DNA of 64,000 nt from Actinernus sp. WN-2022. Its lineage: Eukaryota; Cnidaria; Anthozoa; Actiniaria; Actinernidae. Position 1 is the stretch's first letter, and the number at the start of each line of letters is the position of its first letter. The notes below the pieces were generated by a model that did no database searches, had not been told where the DNA came from, and saw nothing but the letters and a program-made list of their open reading frames with translations. A program made the position numbers and the translations under genes. This document shows positions 32,346-43,795 of the stretch, one piece after another. The DNA is taken from NCBI GenBank assembly GCA_030867875.1, contig JAOWCC010000577.1, positions 1,876,660-1,940,659 on the forward strand, read 5' to 3'.

Positions 32346-33532
32346 CGATGATTATATTGATGTTACCCATATTGCCTCTTGCTACTAACTATAAAGTGAG
32401 CATTAGGGTTCTTATATACTTCACCAGGAGCCCATTACCAGGAGCGACACGTCATCGGTCACGTGATTTTAAGTACATTGCCCGTATCTTCCTCAATTTT
32501 TATGCCAGGCAGCTGAAACTTTGACAGGCATGGAATTGGGTTCCCCACGATTTACTTAGTGGTGATGTCGTAACGATGACGTCATCGATCACGTTGTTTT
32601 ACAGGCTACACAGGCTATCGCAACAGCAAAAATAACTTAAACTGTGAGCATTTCCACATGTTTACCCTTGAGAACACACTAAAATAAACTTTACATCCAC
32701 GAGTTCGCCATTGCGGCGCTATCATCGCGCAGAATGGAGCGTCATATCCGGGATATTTTTAAGCGAAATAGCGCCAAGTTCAAAATCTCTGCTTCAATGC
32801 GCATGCAAAATTACAAAGGAATCGTGCAATAATGCTTCAGTAGGGGCCATTTCAGCCATTTTTACGAGAAATACTTGCGTTCTATCGCTTAGGTAGCATC
32901 GGGATTTTGAAGAAGAGATGTTAGGCGACGATTTCTACTATCAATAAAAATTCTCAGTTATTTTTTCTGGTAACGGTACTGTATTTTTGGGAAAATTGAC
33001 TGGAAAATTTGGTATGGCAAGTTTCAACTTCATTTTTCTCCTTATGCAGAAATACCATAGGTCAAATAAGGATGTACCAATGCATAATAAATTATTTCTA
33101 AAGTATGCTTAAGAACAAAATGCCTTAGTCTAGCTATAATTCCAACAGTTCTACCTATTTTAAGTGAAATATAATCAATGTACGACTTCCAGGATAAATT
33201 ACAATCAAACCCTCAGTTTAATACCAGAAATATTTATCAAACCTCTGTAAAAATTCACAGGAAGAATGTTCAAACATTAAGAAATCATAATGCAGACAGT
33301 ATCTAAATACTAGATATTTTGGTTTTCTCTGAACTCATTTGCTTCCTTTTCTTATTCATCTTGATTCTCTTAGTTGCGTACGTTATTTAGTCTTATAATA
33401 TTATTTACTTTAGATTAATGGCAGACCTTAATTTTTTGCACATAACAGTCAGCTCTGTTATGTAGCCGCACTCTATTATTTATTTGTCTTTACCTACAAT
33501 AATTATACACATATACCTTTTTTTCTCGTTTC
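32346..33532. other. Intergenic DNA with hAT-like end and LINE scrap
   Basis: A hAT-like MITE end lies at about 32424-32446 (CACCAGGAGCCCATTACCAG). On the minus strand at about 33040-33230 there is a LINE RT scrap reading YISLKIGRTVGIIARLRHF. Otherwise nothing is recognised. Confidence 0.6.
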
Positions 33533-34038
33533 TTAAAGAAGAACTGAACCCTAAATCAATCCGACGACTATACAAACTTGTATTCAAGAGAAATAACTTC
33601 TGCTATTTTATTTCTTTGTGGTACACGTCTAAAAAGAGGAAATACGTTTTGAAGGTCGAAAAATAGCCAATTCTCCGCTGATAAAGCTAGTTTGTGTGGC
33701 GGCTCAATTCAGTGCTTTTTTCCCGTATAGTACGTGATGCACACCAAAGAAAACACCACACCTTCAGCACAAAGAAAGCACAATAGTGCGCAATTATGAG
33801 TCGTTAGTCCATCTATTCAAAGCCGAAAACAACATGACAAAACTAATTTATTCCCCGTATAGTACGTCACGGATCACAGGAATTGAGCCGTCTGTACTTA
33901 GCGGCGGTTGGGAGGAAGATTTGCAGATTTTCTTTCCTTTGACGCAAAACACAGTAAAATAAATGTTGGTATGATTCCTTTCATGTTTAGTTCTACTCAT
34001 TGAGCTAAAGTTGATTTTAGGCTTCAGTTCTCCTTTAA
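33533..34038. mobile_element. Fold-back MITE, third copy of the 500-bp family
   Basis: Left end TTAAAGAAGAACTGAACCC and right end GGCTTCAGTTCTCCTTTAA are inverted. The interior matches the 7003-7501 element (GTGTGGCGGCTCAATTCAGT). Confidence 0.8.
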
Positions 34039-34784
34039 CTAACCTTCCACCTAGAATAGCTAAATGTAGGTGGGTTAATTCGCTTCATTGAATGTAAATA
34101 TAAAGTTAGTTTTTGGGTTTAGAAATGAAAGTGACTTTTGATTATTCTCGGGAGATTACGAAGCTCCACCTTCAAAGATAGAGCATATTACACAGTGGCG
34201 CGAAGATATAATGTTTATCTTCGAGTGGGAAAACAATATTTCACGATGCGCATCCTTCATATCTTCAATCCACCGTGCAATTTTCTTTTTATTATATAGA
34301 CAATTAAAAAAAGCAAAAAAGAATGCAAAAATCGGGAAATGACGTCATCGTTATTTTCACTAGTGAAGATATGGAAAATACGCCACTCAGGTCCCGGATG
34401 TGGTTTCGTATCAATTCTGCGAGTGGTTTATTTTCTAGTAAAACACTCTCGTCCACATAATAAATGACAATACCCTCCTAAAACAATACCCGAATTAAAG
34501 TTTAATTAGGGATTTCGCGTGACGGTACAACACAATAGGCAACTTCTAATGTCATTTAAACTTCGCAAACGTATTGTCATTCCAATAAAGCACAACTAAA
34601 GCATGATCTTGAAAGATGACCTTGAAGAGCGAAACAAAAATGAAAGCGGCTTCAAACCTCAAAGAAGCAAGGAAGACTGGGGGAGGTTCTCTACCGGAAA
34701 TAGAGGAGAAAATCATAGATGTTATGGGTGAAGTGATACTGCCTCAACATGATTTCCTCTTCCAAATCCAAGGGATTGGCGCGA
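34039..34784. other. Unassigned DNA with a weak inverted repeat
   Basis: CAGTGGCGCGAAGATAT at about 34194 and GAAGATATGGAAAATACGCC at about 34367 resemble ends of a degenerate MITE. No gene seen. Confidence 0.4.
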
Positions 34785-35135
34785 TCAGAGGGTGCGGGTT
34801 CGAGTAGAGGGTGCGGGTTGGAGTAGTGGGTGTGGGGTCGAGTAGAGGGTGCGGGGTCGGGTTCGAGTAGAGGGTGCGGGGTCGAGTAGAGGGTGCGGGT
34901 TCGAGTAGAGGGTGCGGGGTGAGTAAAGGGTGCGGGGTTCGAGTAGAGGGTGCGGGGCGAGTAGAGGGTGAGGTGTCGGGTTCGAGTAGAGGGTGCGGGG
35001 CGAGTAGAGCGTGCGGGTTCGAGTAGAGGGTGCGAGTTCGAGTAGAGGGTGCGGGTTGGAGTAGAGGGTGCGGGTTGGAGTAGAGGGTGCGGGTTGGAGT
35101 AGAGGGTGTGGTGCGGGTTCGAGTAGAGGGTGCGG
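34785..35135 (+). repeat. Minisatellite, about 19-20-bp unit
   Basis: About 17 copies of GAGTAGAGGGTGCGGGTTC with small variants. The opposite strand is open in two frames but yields only Thr/Pro/Leu/Ser repeat. Confidence 0.9.
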
Positions 35136-35892
35136 GTCCCCAAAACATTAAGAAAATCGGTTTCTTAAAGTGCTACTAACCCCTTTTGCAATATTTATAC
35201 ATATGAATCTTTGAAAGGTTTTGAGTACTTCTGCGAAGAAATTTTTGGCTTACATAGAATACTCTATGTTCTATGCTTGTTTAAAATGGTGAAATTTTGA
35301 CCTTTCCTGACCCATGACTGCATAAGAAAAAGCCTGGGTCGATTCTTGATCTTACGTCATCCAACTCATTCGACTTTGCAATAATTTGAATAAATATTTA
35401 GCATTTACTCTAAAATAACTGTTTTCTTTACTAACAACTCACAGACTGTGTATATTCTCTATATTTCGATGTTGTTGTGATGGAAAGGCGCCATGGAGAA
35501 TACGCAATGCTAAAAATAGCCTCATCTACCTCTGTGCTGGGGTACAGACACAGTGGGGAAGATGGACGCTCCTGGTAACGGGCTCCTGTATCAGTGTAAT
35601 ATATAAAATTGTAAAAATAAAGTTTGAATATCGTCTTTAAACTGTGTCTGGTCATTATTTATGTTAGTTTTGAACTTTTCCTAAACAAATTCTCCCCTTT
35701 ATAATGAATGGAAAGGGTGGAGAGTTTATCTCGAAAATCGATTCCAGCTATCACAACAATTAAGCTCCAGTTTACCAAATCAGTTTTATTTTGAATGCGA
35801 TCCACCGAAATCCGTGGCGTTGGCGCGGTCGTTCCTGGAGCCAAGGAGCATAATTGGTTACCACTGGGAGATGTAGCGGAATTGATGACCCG
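35136..35892. other. Intergenic DNA
   Basis: At about 35565-35595 there is a hAT-like end (CGCTCCTGGTAACGGGCTCC). Nothing else is recognised. Confidence 0.5.
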
Positions 35893-36658
35893 ATAAATTC
35901 ATATCCCTGCCCCACACTAGTACTGACAAATTCATATCCCAACCCCACACTAGTACTGACAAATTCATATCCCGACCCCACACTAGTACTGACAAATTCA
36001 TATCCCTGCCCCACACTAGTACTGACAAATTCATATCCCTGCCCCACACTAGTACTGACAAATTCATATCCCTGCCCCACACTAGTACTGACAAATTCAT
36101 ATCCCGACCCCACACTAGTACTGACAAATTCATATCCCGACCCCACACTAGTACTGACAAATTCATATCCCGACCCCACACTAGTACTGACAAATTCATA
36201 TCCCTGCCCCACACTAGTACGACAAATTCATATCCCTGCCCCACACTAGTACTGACAAATTCATATCCCTGCCCCACACTAGTACTGACAAATTCATATC
36301 CCGACCCCACACTAGTACTGACAAATTCATATCCCTGCCCCACACTAGTACTGACAAATTCATATCCCTGCCCCACACTAGTACTGACAAATTCATATCC
36401 CTGCCCCACACTAGTACTGACAAATTCATATCCCTGCCCCACACTAGTACTGACAAATTCATATCCCTGCCCCACACTAGTACTGACAAATTCATATCCC
36501 TGCCCCACACTAGTACTGACAAATTCATATCCCTGCCCCACACTAGTACTGACAAATTCATATCCCTGCCCCACACTAGTACTGACAAATTCATATCCCT
36601 GCCCCACACTAGTACTGACAAATTCATATCCCTGCCCCACACTAGTACTGACAAATTC
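35893..36658 (+). repeat. 33-bp minisatellite, about 23 copies
   Basis: The unit is CACTAGTACTGACAAATTCA then TATCCCTGCCCCA, with a CCGACCCC or CCAACCCC variant in the early copies. Because the unit is eleven codons, frames stay open for hundreds of codons on both strands (for example VSTSVGQGYEF on the minus strand). One copy at about 36216 lost a base. Copy identity is very high, so the array is young or homogenised. Confidence 0.92.
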
Positions 36659-37058
36659 ACGGACACGAGGTCTCAGGGAAAACCTCGCTAACTATTTATT
36701 TTTTAACCAACCATTCGCAATATGCGAAAATGGTACACTTGCAATGTTTTGGCAATAATGTAAAGAATATGTTGTAGTAGTTATGTGTCATGGCCTGAAT
36801 ATGCTCTTTAATAATAACAACCTCATTAGAAATAAACAAGAAATTTAAAAATATAAATAACTGCCATTCTATGTTCTTCCCCAGAGGGTATGGTTTTCGA
36901 GCTGTTTAAGTGTGGAATATGATATGAATTTTAGTTTGGAATATGATATGATATGATATGAAGTGAGGGTACGAGACTATAGCCCGTATAGGCATCAATC
37001 TTCAATATAAATCGAGAAAGACAACAAACCACATTGGATTAAAGACTATTAGATATGC
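36659..37058. other. Unassigned AT-rich DNA
   Basis: Contains a short ATGAT microsatellite at about 36940-36962. No gene seen. Confidence 0.5.
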
Positions 37059-37652
37059 TTTAAAGTGCCAATGACATGAAAAAATCGATCCAATTTTTAT
37101 TTCATTTTATTCAAATATAGGCTTCCCTTAGCCATTTTGTGCAATGATAAATCAATTTGGAGAGCGCAAACATAATTTTATTTCGTATCGAAGTCAGGCA
37201 TAATTGCTAAAATTAGGCGACAATTTTTATGCCGTTAAAGATATGCTAATCACATGCATGACGTCACTAGGTCCTACTTATATATTCACAAAAGTAAAAA
37301 TATGGCTGACTGCAAGGATTCTATTAGAACAATTATGGCCGTCGTCAAGGTTTCTCAAAGTATTACATATTTAAATTGAAAACTGGCCAAAATTGTACTT
37401 ATTTTGTAGTAGTTATGGAGACGAATATAAATGCGCAGACCTAGTGACGTCACGCATGTGATTACCATATCTTTAACAGCAGAAAAAATGTCGCCTGATT
37501 TTGGCAATTCTGCCTGACTTCGATACGAAAAAAAAATATGTTCGCGCTCTCCAAATTGATTTTTAATTGCACAAAATGAATAAGAGAAGCCTAGAATTTA
37601 ATAAAATAAAATAAAAACGGGATCAAATTTTTCATTTCATTGGCACTTTAAA
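37059..37652. mobile_element. Fold-back MITE, about 594 bp, with long arms
   Basis: Terminal TTTAAAGTGCCAATGA and TCATTGGCACTTTAAA are inverted. The arms extend about 220 bp each, including ATCAATTTGGAGAGCGC and GCGCTCTCCAAATTGAT. A partial copy lies at about 22085-22215. Confidence 0.85.
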
Positions 37653-37699
37653 GGAGCTGTGTTACAAAACCAAAAGTCTCGATATATGTCGCCGAGTAC

Positions 37700-37930
37700 C
37701 CGATTCTAAGTAATAATAATAATAATAATAATATTGCTTTATTTATCGAGGGTAGCACTTAATATCGTACAGATAATATACACGTGGCCCTCAACATAAA
37801 GAAAATAAATAAATAGATGATTAATAACAGTAACAACTAAGCACTAATAAAGACAGTTTCGAATTACAATAATCATTGGAAGCAGTGAGGTTAACCTGCA
37901 TAGTATGCGTTCAACTTGAAGGAGAATTAT
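37700..37930 (-). mobile_element. LINE 3' end (minus strand), separated from its body by Harbinger
   Basis: Read on the minus strand this ends GATAAATAAAGCAAT followed by (ATT)n, a CR1/L2-like 3' tail. The rest of the same LINE end is at 41369-41555, across the Harbinger element. Confidence 0.6.
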
Positions 37931-38109
37931 TGTGTTCACACTAGAGGTTCGAGTCACTCACGACTAGCACTAATAGGGAGTTACTTACAATTAGCAAGCG
38001 TTCACACTAAACGCGCACGTGAAATACGATGCAAAAATATGTCAATCATACTTCCCGCTAAACTCAGAAGCGCGGGCTTGTTCAGTCGTGATTTGATTTC
38101 GCTATCATC

Positions 38110-39366
38110 ATGAATCGCGTACGATTTCTTCGTTTTTTCGCCTTATTTTCAATGGCTCAGTTCATAAACCAGTTACAAGAGCGTGTTAGAACTCAAGTGA
38201 ACCGTGTAAGGAGCAGGCTGAGAACGCTACTTGTTTTGATGCGCCGTAGAAGACGCAGACTTGTGTATGTAATGTTACGGCACTGGATTAATCAGCGAAT
38301 TCAACTGAATCAGCCCACTGGTCGACAAGCTTGGGTTCTACCAAGGCCACAATTCTGGTTTAACCAACTGTTAAACAACCGTTTTGATGACTCAATGTGG
38401 AAGCAGAAATTTCGTGTTTCGAGAGCGACTTTTGACTTTATTTGTGGAATTGTCGGTCCAGAACTCAGACGAAACGATACGAGATTGAGGAAGGCTGTAC
38501 CAATTCAAAAGAGAGTTGCTGTTTCGTTGTGGCGGCTTGCAACAGGAGATTCCTATAGGAGTTGTGGTCTTCAGTTTGGTCTACCTAAATCAACATCTTC
38601 ACAAATAAAGCGCGAATTTTGTTCCATTCTGACAAGAAAAATGGACGAGTTTATCAAATTTCCTTACACCGAAGCAGAGGCAAGGGACGCAATAGATGCC
38701 TTTAATGAATTAGGTGATTTCCCCCAGGTCATTGGAGCAGTGGATGGTTCCCATATTCCAATCAAAGCACCCAAAGAAAATCCTAATGCTTATTATAACC
38801 GCAAAGGATTTCACAGCATAGTCTTACAAGGAATATGTGATGCAGAGTACCGTTTTATTGACGTTAGCACAGGATATCCAGGTAGAATGCATGATGCACG
38901 CGTATTTCGAATAAGCCGTATTGGAAATGATGCCGAAAATGGTCTACTGCCTCGAGCTCCAGCACTAAGGATTGGTGCCTTAGACGTTCCTCCCCTCCTT
39001 CTTGCAGACCCTGCATACAGACTTACAAGTAATATCATGAAGCCCTATCCCGAAGGCAATGGGTGTACTAGAGTTCAGAGAAATTTTAATAGGAAGTTAA
39101 GCTCAACTAGGGTTGTTATTGAGCAAGCTTTTGGTTTCCTTAAAGGAAGATGGAGATGTTTGTATAAAGTAATGGAGGATGACACAAGAAACGTTTCCGA
39201 GACAATTATTTCGTGCTGCATTTTACATAACATTTGTATCAATTTGGGGGATGGTCTAGATAACCAGCAGGATGGTCAGGCAGTCAACAATCCGCCGGCG
39301 CGTCCACTTATTGGCGGTCAATCTGGAAACGACATACGAGATGCTATTTCTGAGTACCTAGAATAA
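38110..39366 (+). CDS. Harbinger transposase (DDE_Tnp_4 / HARBI1-like), 418 residues
   Basis: Single intact open frame with a very basic N-terminus (RRRRRR near residue 45-50), a helical DNA-binding-like region (about 85-180), then the DDE nuclease: Asp212 in VIGAVDGSHIPIKAP, Asp262 in GYPGRMHDARVF, and Glu338 in STRVVIEQAFGFLKGRW, with LLADPAY before the last block. These are the three catalytic residues expected for this family, which cuts and moves the element with help from the Myb-like partner. Length is close to typical Harbinger transposases (350-450). The chosen ATG is the first in frame; a second Met at residue 15 is possible. It converges with the Myb-like gene 500 bp downstream. 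There are no disrupting mutations, so activity is possible. Confidence 0.93.
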   Translation: MNRVRFLRFFALFSMAQFINQLQERVRTQVNRVRSRLRTLLVLMRRRRRRLVYVMLRHWINQRIQLNQPTGRQAWVLPRPQFWFNQLLNNRFDDSMWKQKFRVSRATFDFICGIVGPELRRNDTRLRKAVPIQKRVAVSLWRLATGDSYRSCGLQFGLPKSTSSQIKREFCSILTRKMDEFIKFPYTEAEARDAIDAFNELGDFPQVIGAVDGSHIPIKAPKENPNAYYNRKGFHSIVLQGICDAEYRFIDVSTGYPGRMHDARVFRISRIGNDAENGLLPRAPALRIGALDVPPLLLADPAYRLTSNIMKPYPEGNGCTRVQRNFNRKLSSTRVVIEQAFGFLKGRWRCLYKVMEDDTRNVSETIISCCILHNICINLGDGLDNQQDGQAVNNPPARPLIGGQSGNDIRDAISEYLE

Positions 39367-39865
39367 ATCCTTAACGAAATATAGGGTCGACTCAGGTGTA
39401 TTATTTTGTACTCCACGGCTGATGAGAGTTGTTTTAGTGCATGGATCCGCGCCTGGCCCATAAATATAACTATTATCAGTTATTATAAAACACTCTTACG
39501 AACTGAATATTGAACAATCTTGGAGACGGTTTTGTTTCTCTATACAAAATATGATGTATGTTTATTATAATTATTTTTATCAGATCAATATAAATATACA
39601 CATCATTCCATTTAAACTTTTGATCGGGCTAGATTGTAATAATACATTTTTTTAAAATTATTATTATGTACCCCTTGGAAAGAATAAAATAGAACTATAT
39701 ACATGAAAGAATATATACTGAATGATGTAATGACTATATGAATGGTTATACTATTAAAATGGCCGATATCAAGCTAAATTGTCTTTTGATATGGCTTCCT
39801 TCAATTATTGACTGTCTTAGAAAAACGGGAACGCAATATAAAATATAAAAAAATAATAAGCTAAA
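39367..39865. other. Harbinger inter-gene region (convergent 3' ends)
   Basis: AT-rich spacer between the two convergent transposon genes; it presumably holds both 3' UTRs. No other feature recognised. Confidence 0.5.
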
Positions 39866-41042
39866 TTAATCCTTCAAGGCCTTCGCAATCTCCTTAAAGA
39901 GAGCAACCATGGTAGCTTGATTCCTCTCCTCCCTCTCCCTTTCGCGTTTAGCTTCTTGTTCAGCTAGTTTTAGCTGGAACTCGTGTTCTTTTTCGGCCAA
40001 CTGACCAAAAAATTGTTCGTCTCTCTTCTGACTTTCGGTGAGAAAGTTGAAAACAGATTCTGATACGTCATCGGCGGGGTCCTGTCTGCGGCTCCCCCCT
40101 TTACTTCTCTTAGAAGCTTTATTTACCTTCTTTTGAACTAGGGGCTGCGCCTCTTCCAATTCTAGCTCCGTATCGGAGTCAGTCGCTTTCGCAGCCTCAG
40201 CAATAGCTTCTGGGCTATTGCTCGTATCCAGCGTGTCAGAGTTAGTACTTGGGGATGGACTCGGCGTTTGAGATTTCGATACATGGGACACAGCAGCTTT
40301 ACCCTTTCCCTCGATGATATTCCTGGGAGTTATGTCGTGGTCGGAGCCCAGTATTTCATTAAATATATCCCAGTATTCAAAATCATCTTCACAATTTCTC
40401 CCCCCATTTCCCGAACGTCCCTTACGATCTACCACCAACTTGTAGTCTTTCTCCAAGTTTTTTACTCTCCTCTTACATTGTTCCCCTTTCCTGAACATCG
40501 TCTCTCCGGCTTTTGATAGTTCGCGGTTTACTTCCTTCGCTATATCTACCCATATCTTAGCAGTGTTCCTTTTGTTCTTAAGGCTCGGATAATGATCCCT
40601 CCAAATGGAGAGCAGGATCCTTGTTTCATCATCCCGCCATCTCACTCCACCGCTGGACTGCTCGCGATCGGATGATGTGGACGAACTGGGCGAAGGATCA
40701 CTCCAGTTCTGGCTCCAGTTACTCGTACTAGCCGGCGAAGGCGCCATGTTTGCACCATGCCAAGGGTTAGGAGTATGGCTTTGGGGCGGCATGGGAGCAC
40801 CGATATGCCACGGCTGCGATGGGGATGGGGACGGAGTTGCAGGGACAAAGTAGAGCGACGAGTTCCCAGGAGGATAGCGCATCTGATTCGGAGTGGTGCT
40901 AGAATGAAATGAATAATCCCGCGTAAACATGTAGCTTTGTTTTACGTATTAATAACCAGTAAATACAAGAAAATGAAGCTAAAATATGTACTTACGGATT
41001 CTGTTGATTACGTTGAACGTTCATGTCCCAGTTTGAATCCAT
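39866..41042 (-). CDS. Harbinger Myb/SANT-like DNA-binding protein, two exons
   Basis: The main exon runs 40934-39866 on the minus strand. A short first exon at 41042-40996 starts ATG and encodes MDSNWDMNVQRNQQN; its donor CC|GTAAGT and an acceptor AAACAAAG|C at 40935 leave a 61-nt intron and keep frame (phase 2). If the upstream exon is not used, an internal Met at 40930-40928 could start. The protein has a Pro/Ser-rich N-terminus, a trihelix Myb/SANT-like domain (VRWRDDETRILLSIWRDH, CKRRVKNLEKDYKLVVD, EYWDIFNEIL), a Ser/Thr-rich acidic middle and a C-terminal charged coiled coil (LAEQEAKREREREERNQ). In Harbinger elements this protein binds DNA ends and carries the transposase into the nucleus (family knowledge). 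Confidence 0.85.
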
Positions 41043-41368
41043 CTAGAGCTATATTAAAGCGAAAATGCAGAAGATAATAGGTACGGGAAGGGAGAGTACG
41101 AAGAATCACGTTTCCAATTTAGGATTCATGTCAAATGAGTTTCCGGGATTAAAAGGATTAAAATATCTTTGAGCGCTCATTGGCTATCATTGGCCAGAAT
41201 ATTTACATTGCTGTTTCTAACCCTCAAAATAGTTGACTTGGAAATCGCAGCTAAACACCTCCGAACTATCCCTCTATGGCTCCGTAACCAATGCCAACGG
41301 GTATTCCTTGAGTGAGTGTGAACGTCTGTTAATTGTGAGTGACTCCGAAACATCCTAATGTGAACACA

Positions 41369-41555
41369 CCAAATGAATCTCTTGAGGCTGCTTGTTTCAG
41401 TTCAGTTGGTAGTTTGTTCCATAGAGAAGCAGCGCTAAAACTGAAAGTTTTCTTGCCAAAGGTTTGCTTAACCTTTGTCAATCGGGATGTGAACAGAAGA
41501 ATTTCAAATGAAATTCTATTACTATGAGTCTCAATGTCAAAATTATTAACCACGG
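41369..41555 (-). pseudogene. LINE C-terminal tail, interrupted by Harbinger
   Basis: Minus strand encodes KKTFSFSAASLWNKLPTELK and QAASRDSF, the usual end of CR1/L2-like ORF2, and is cut at 41369 by the Harbinger terminus. The 3' UTR resumes at 37930. Confidence 0.8.
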
Positions 41556-42150
41556 CTCATCGCCAGAAATTCGAGACATGGTTATTGCGCAATACATATT
41601 GACCCCTGTTCACTGTGTGAAATGGGTCGTGAAAATTTACAGAGAAATGTATGGGATCCTAAAGATTTTCCTTATTTATCATGAAATACGGTACAATCGT
41701 AAAAATATGCGATCGAGGCATTATTTCTACAGATATTATCAATTCAATTCAAAGCAATTCAAAGCCAAGTAGTAAACTTTGATGATTCATTTCTTTGATT
41801 TTAGAGGAAGCATAAAAAATCGACTTATTTACAGTGGACATTAAACGATTTCCAGTATAAACATGCAGATAACAGTTTATAAAATGTATCTGCTGCAAAT
41901 CTACAACCTTAGCAAAAAATGTGCGAGTGAAGAGTTGTAAACATACCTACCGTATTCTTCCCTTCTGATGTCCCAAAGTCCATTTTCGATGATTCATTTT
42001 CCTTCTTGAAAATTCAGCTATTCGACAAGAAACCTCAGACTCCATCAGTTGCACGCTAAAACCCGTAATATTGCTCGTCTTGAGACTGCCACAACTCTGA
42101 CCACAAGTGACCAAATCCAACAAACATGGCAGCTTTGGAAACCTTGTTAC
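41556..42150. other. Unassigned DNA
   Basis: No gene or repeat recognised with confidence; it may contain upstream LINE sequence too decayed to read. Confidence 0.4.
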
Positions 42151-42290
42151 AACCTCGTCCCCAGGGTCTTCTCGGTCAGATCCAAGATGGCGGCTATCCG
42201 AGAGAAGACCCTGGTAAACGCTGAACTGTCATGTATTCTGATTGGCTCTTCGATTATGACGCAAGATTTGTAATGACAATACGAATAATA
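42151..42290. repeat. GAAGACCCTGG palindromic repeat with YY1-like core, copy 1
   Basis: CAGGGTCTTCTCGGTCAGAT and GAGAGAAGACCCTGG are inverted around AAGATGGCGGC, which resembles the YY1 consensus. The same block recurs at 43317-43392 and twice at 45208-45340, each time next to Penelope-like sequence. Confidence 0.7.
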
Positions 42291-42836
42291 AAATATAGCA
42301 AAAACCGTATACGACAATTCTGTCGGTGGTACGTTGGATCTTGCGGAGAGATCTGATCAGCCAAAAATACTAATAAGTAAACAAGTCCAAGGACTACAGA
42401 AAAGCTGATCGAACAACGTATATATTGATAATTCTACGATATTTCGGCTGGCCAAACCAGCCTTCTTCAGGTAGATCTTACAAATGAATATTTCACAATG
42501 GCAAGTATAAATATAAAGGTGATTACACAATCTAAGAGGAAAAAGGAAATGACGTAAGTAACTGATACGGGTCTACAAGATAACATATTAAGTTTCATCA
42601 CGTTTGTTCATGCCGAGAGGTTCGAGAGTTTTAGCTATGTCGATAAGATATGACTCTCTGGCTTTACGAATAGAGTCTCGCGAAGAATAAATTATTTCTA
42701 AGGGGATAAGTTGCATGTCAGTATTAGAATGGTTAGGGCAAGAAATAACAGTAATAACAATGCTTTTTATTGGCCAAACGGACTGAGTCCAGAGAGATGA
42801 ACTTGTATATAGTTTCGATTGCTCAAATTTGATCAA
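42291..42836 (-). mobile_element. Penelope-like element 3' fragment with hammerhead-like core
   Basis: Minus strand 42836-42590 encodes the C-terminal end after the GIY-YIG nuclease (DMQLIPLEIIYSSRDSIRKA, KTLEPLGMNKRDE), colinear with residues at the end of the better copy at 44101-44634. The downstream non-coding end includes the core at 42442-42470 and the block GTACGTTGGATC. Confidence 0.8.
42442..42470 (-). ncRNA. Putative hammerhead ribozyme core (Penelope-like element type)
   Basis: Minus strand CTGAAGA, stem GGCTGG/CCAGCC with a TTTGG loop, then GAAA followed by TATCGT. Downstream ACG near 42418 could pair with CGT to form part of stem III. Confidence 0.5.
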
Positions 42837-43795
42837 TATAACGATTTTAAATAACCTTAAAACACGTTGTGTAGCTAGAGCAATAGATGAAGTGCATTAC
42901 TGGGTAGTTTTCTGGTAAGGTTCATCAATGGGAAAGCCAGGAGAAGCCGTTAAACCTGAACATGTACTATCGATCGCTCGCTTCAACGCTAACGGAAAAT
43001 GAACGGCTTTTTAAGATTCTCTTCTAGCTTAGATACATCCTGGTAGCTTTGTGATACCTTTCCACTGGTTCTTTATCCAAGTAAACTCCATTTCGAGCCA
43101 TTTAGTAGACCTGTTTTCACTGCATCGTTCGCCCCGTGGAAATACCGTTAATCGCTTCTCGCTCACTCCGGATTGGGATACCTATGGTTTGTACACGTCA
43201 TGAACTTTTCCCATATTTAGCTTTGCCGCCATCTTAGATCGCCAAATCACGTGACAAAATACTCCCAAAATCTGGGAGTATTTGATCACGTGATCCAGCC
43301 TTTACCAGGGTCTTCTCAACCTCGTGACCAGGGTCTTCTCGGTCAGATCCAAGATGGCGGCTACTCCGAGAGAAGACCCTGGTAAACGCCGAACTGTCAC
43401 ATATTCTGATTGGCTCTTCGCTTATGACGCAGGGGTTGTTCTATTAATACTTTTTATTGGCCAAACGGACTGAGTCCAGAGAGATGAACTTGTATATAGA
43501 TTCGATTGCTCAAATTTTATAAATAAAACTATTTTAAATAACCTTAAAACACGTTGTGTAGGTAGAGCAATAGATAAAGTGCATTACTGGGTAGTTTTCT
43601 GGTAAGTTTCATCAGTAGGAAAGCCAGGAGAAGCCGTTAAACCTGAACATGCGCTATCGATCGCTTCGCTTCAACGCTAACGGAAAATGAACGGCTTTTT
43701 AGGATTCTCTTCTTGCTTAGATACATCCTGGTAGCTTTGTGATACCCTTCCACTGTTTCTTTATCCAAGTAAACTCCATTTCGAACTGTTTAGTA
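42752..43795. repeat. Direct duplication of about 350 bp (42752-43107 and 43446-43795)
   Basis: The two copies share GGCCAAACGGACTGAGTCCA, GTAGAGCAATAGAT and TAGATACATCCTGGTAGCTT in order with only scattered differences. They are separated by a repeat (43108-43445). Each copy joins Penelope-like sequence, consistent with the pseudo-LTR tandem arrangement known for Penelope-like elements. Confidence 0.8.
43108..43445. repeat. Interspersed repeat X, copy 1, including YY1-like palindrome
   Basis: Begins ACCTGTTTTCACTGCATCGT and contains TCGCTCACTCCGGATTGGGA, a short inverted ACTCCCAAAATCTGGGAGT, then the GAAGACCCTGG palindrome around AAGATGGCGGC. The second copy at 45013-45350 keeps the same order. 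Confidence 0.75.

Larger units (their letters stand above)
37931..41368. mobile_element. Harbinger (PIF/Harbinger) DNA transposon, apparently intact
   Basis: The element encodes a DDE transposase and a convergent Myb/SANT-like protein, the standard gene pair of animal Harbinger elements. The ends TGTGTTCACA (37931-37940) and TGTGAACACA (41359-41368) are inverted, and subterminal AGTCACTCAC (37952-37961) and its inverse GTGAGTGACT (about 41335-41344) also pair, as do CAATTAGCAAGCGTTCACAC and a diverged inverse. No 3-bp target duplication was recognised. It sits inside a LINE 3' end. Confidence 0.85.

Noticed and set aside
34691..35148. Thr/Pro/Leu-rich frames on the minus strand
   Set aside because: Pure translation of the 19-20-bp minisatellite in two frames; no start context, splice sites or non-repeat domain.
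35858..36666. 260-codon minus-strand frame with an eleven-residue repeat
   Set aside because: The 33-bp unit keeps several frames open by arithmetic alone; no signal peptide or flanking coding sequence.
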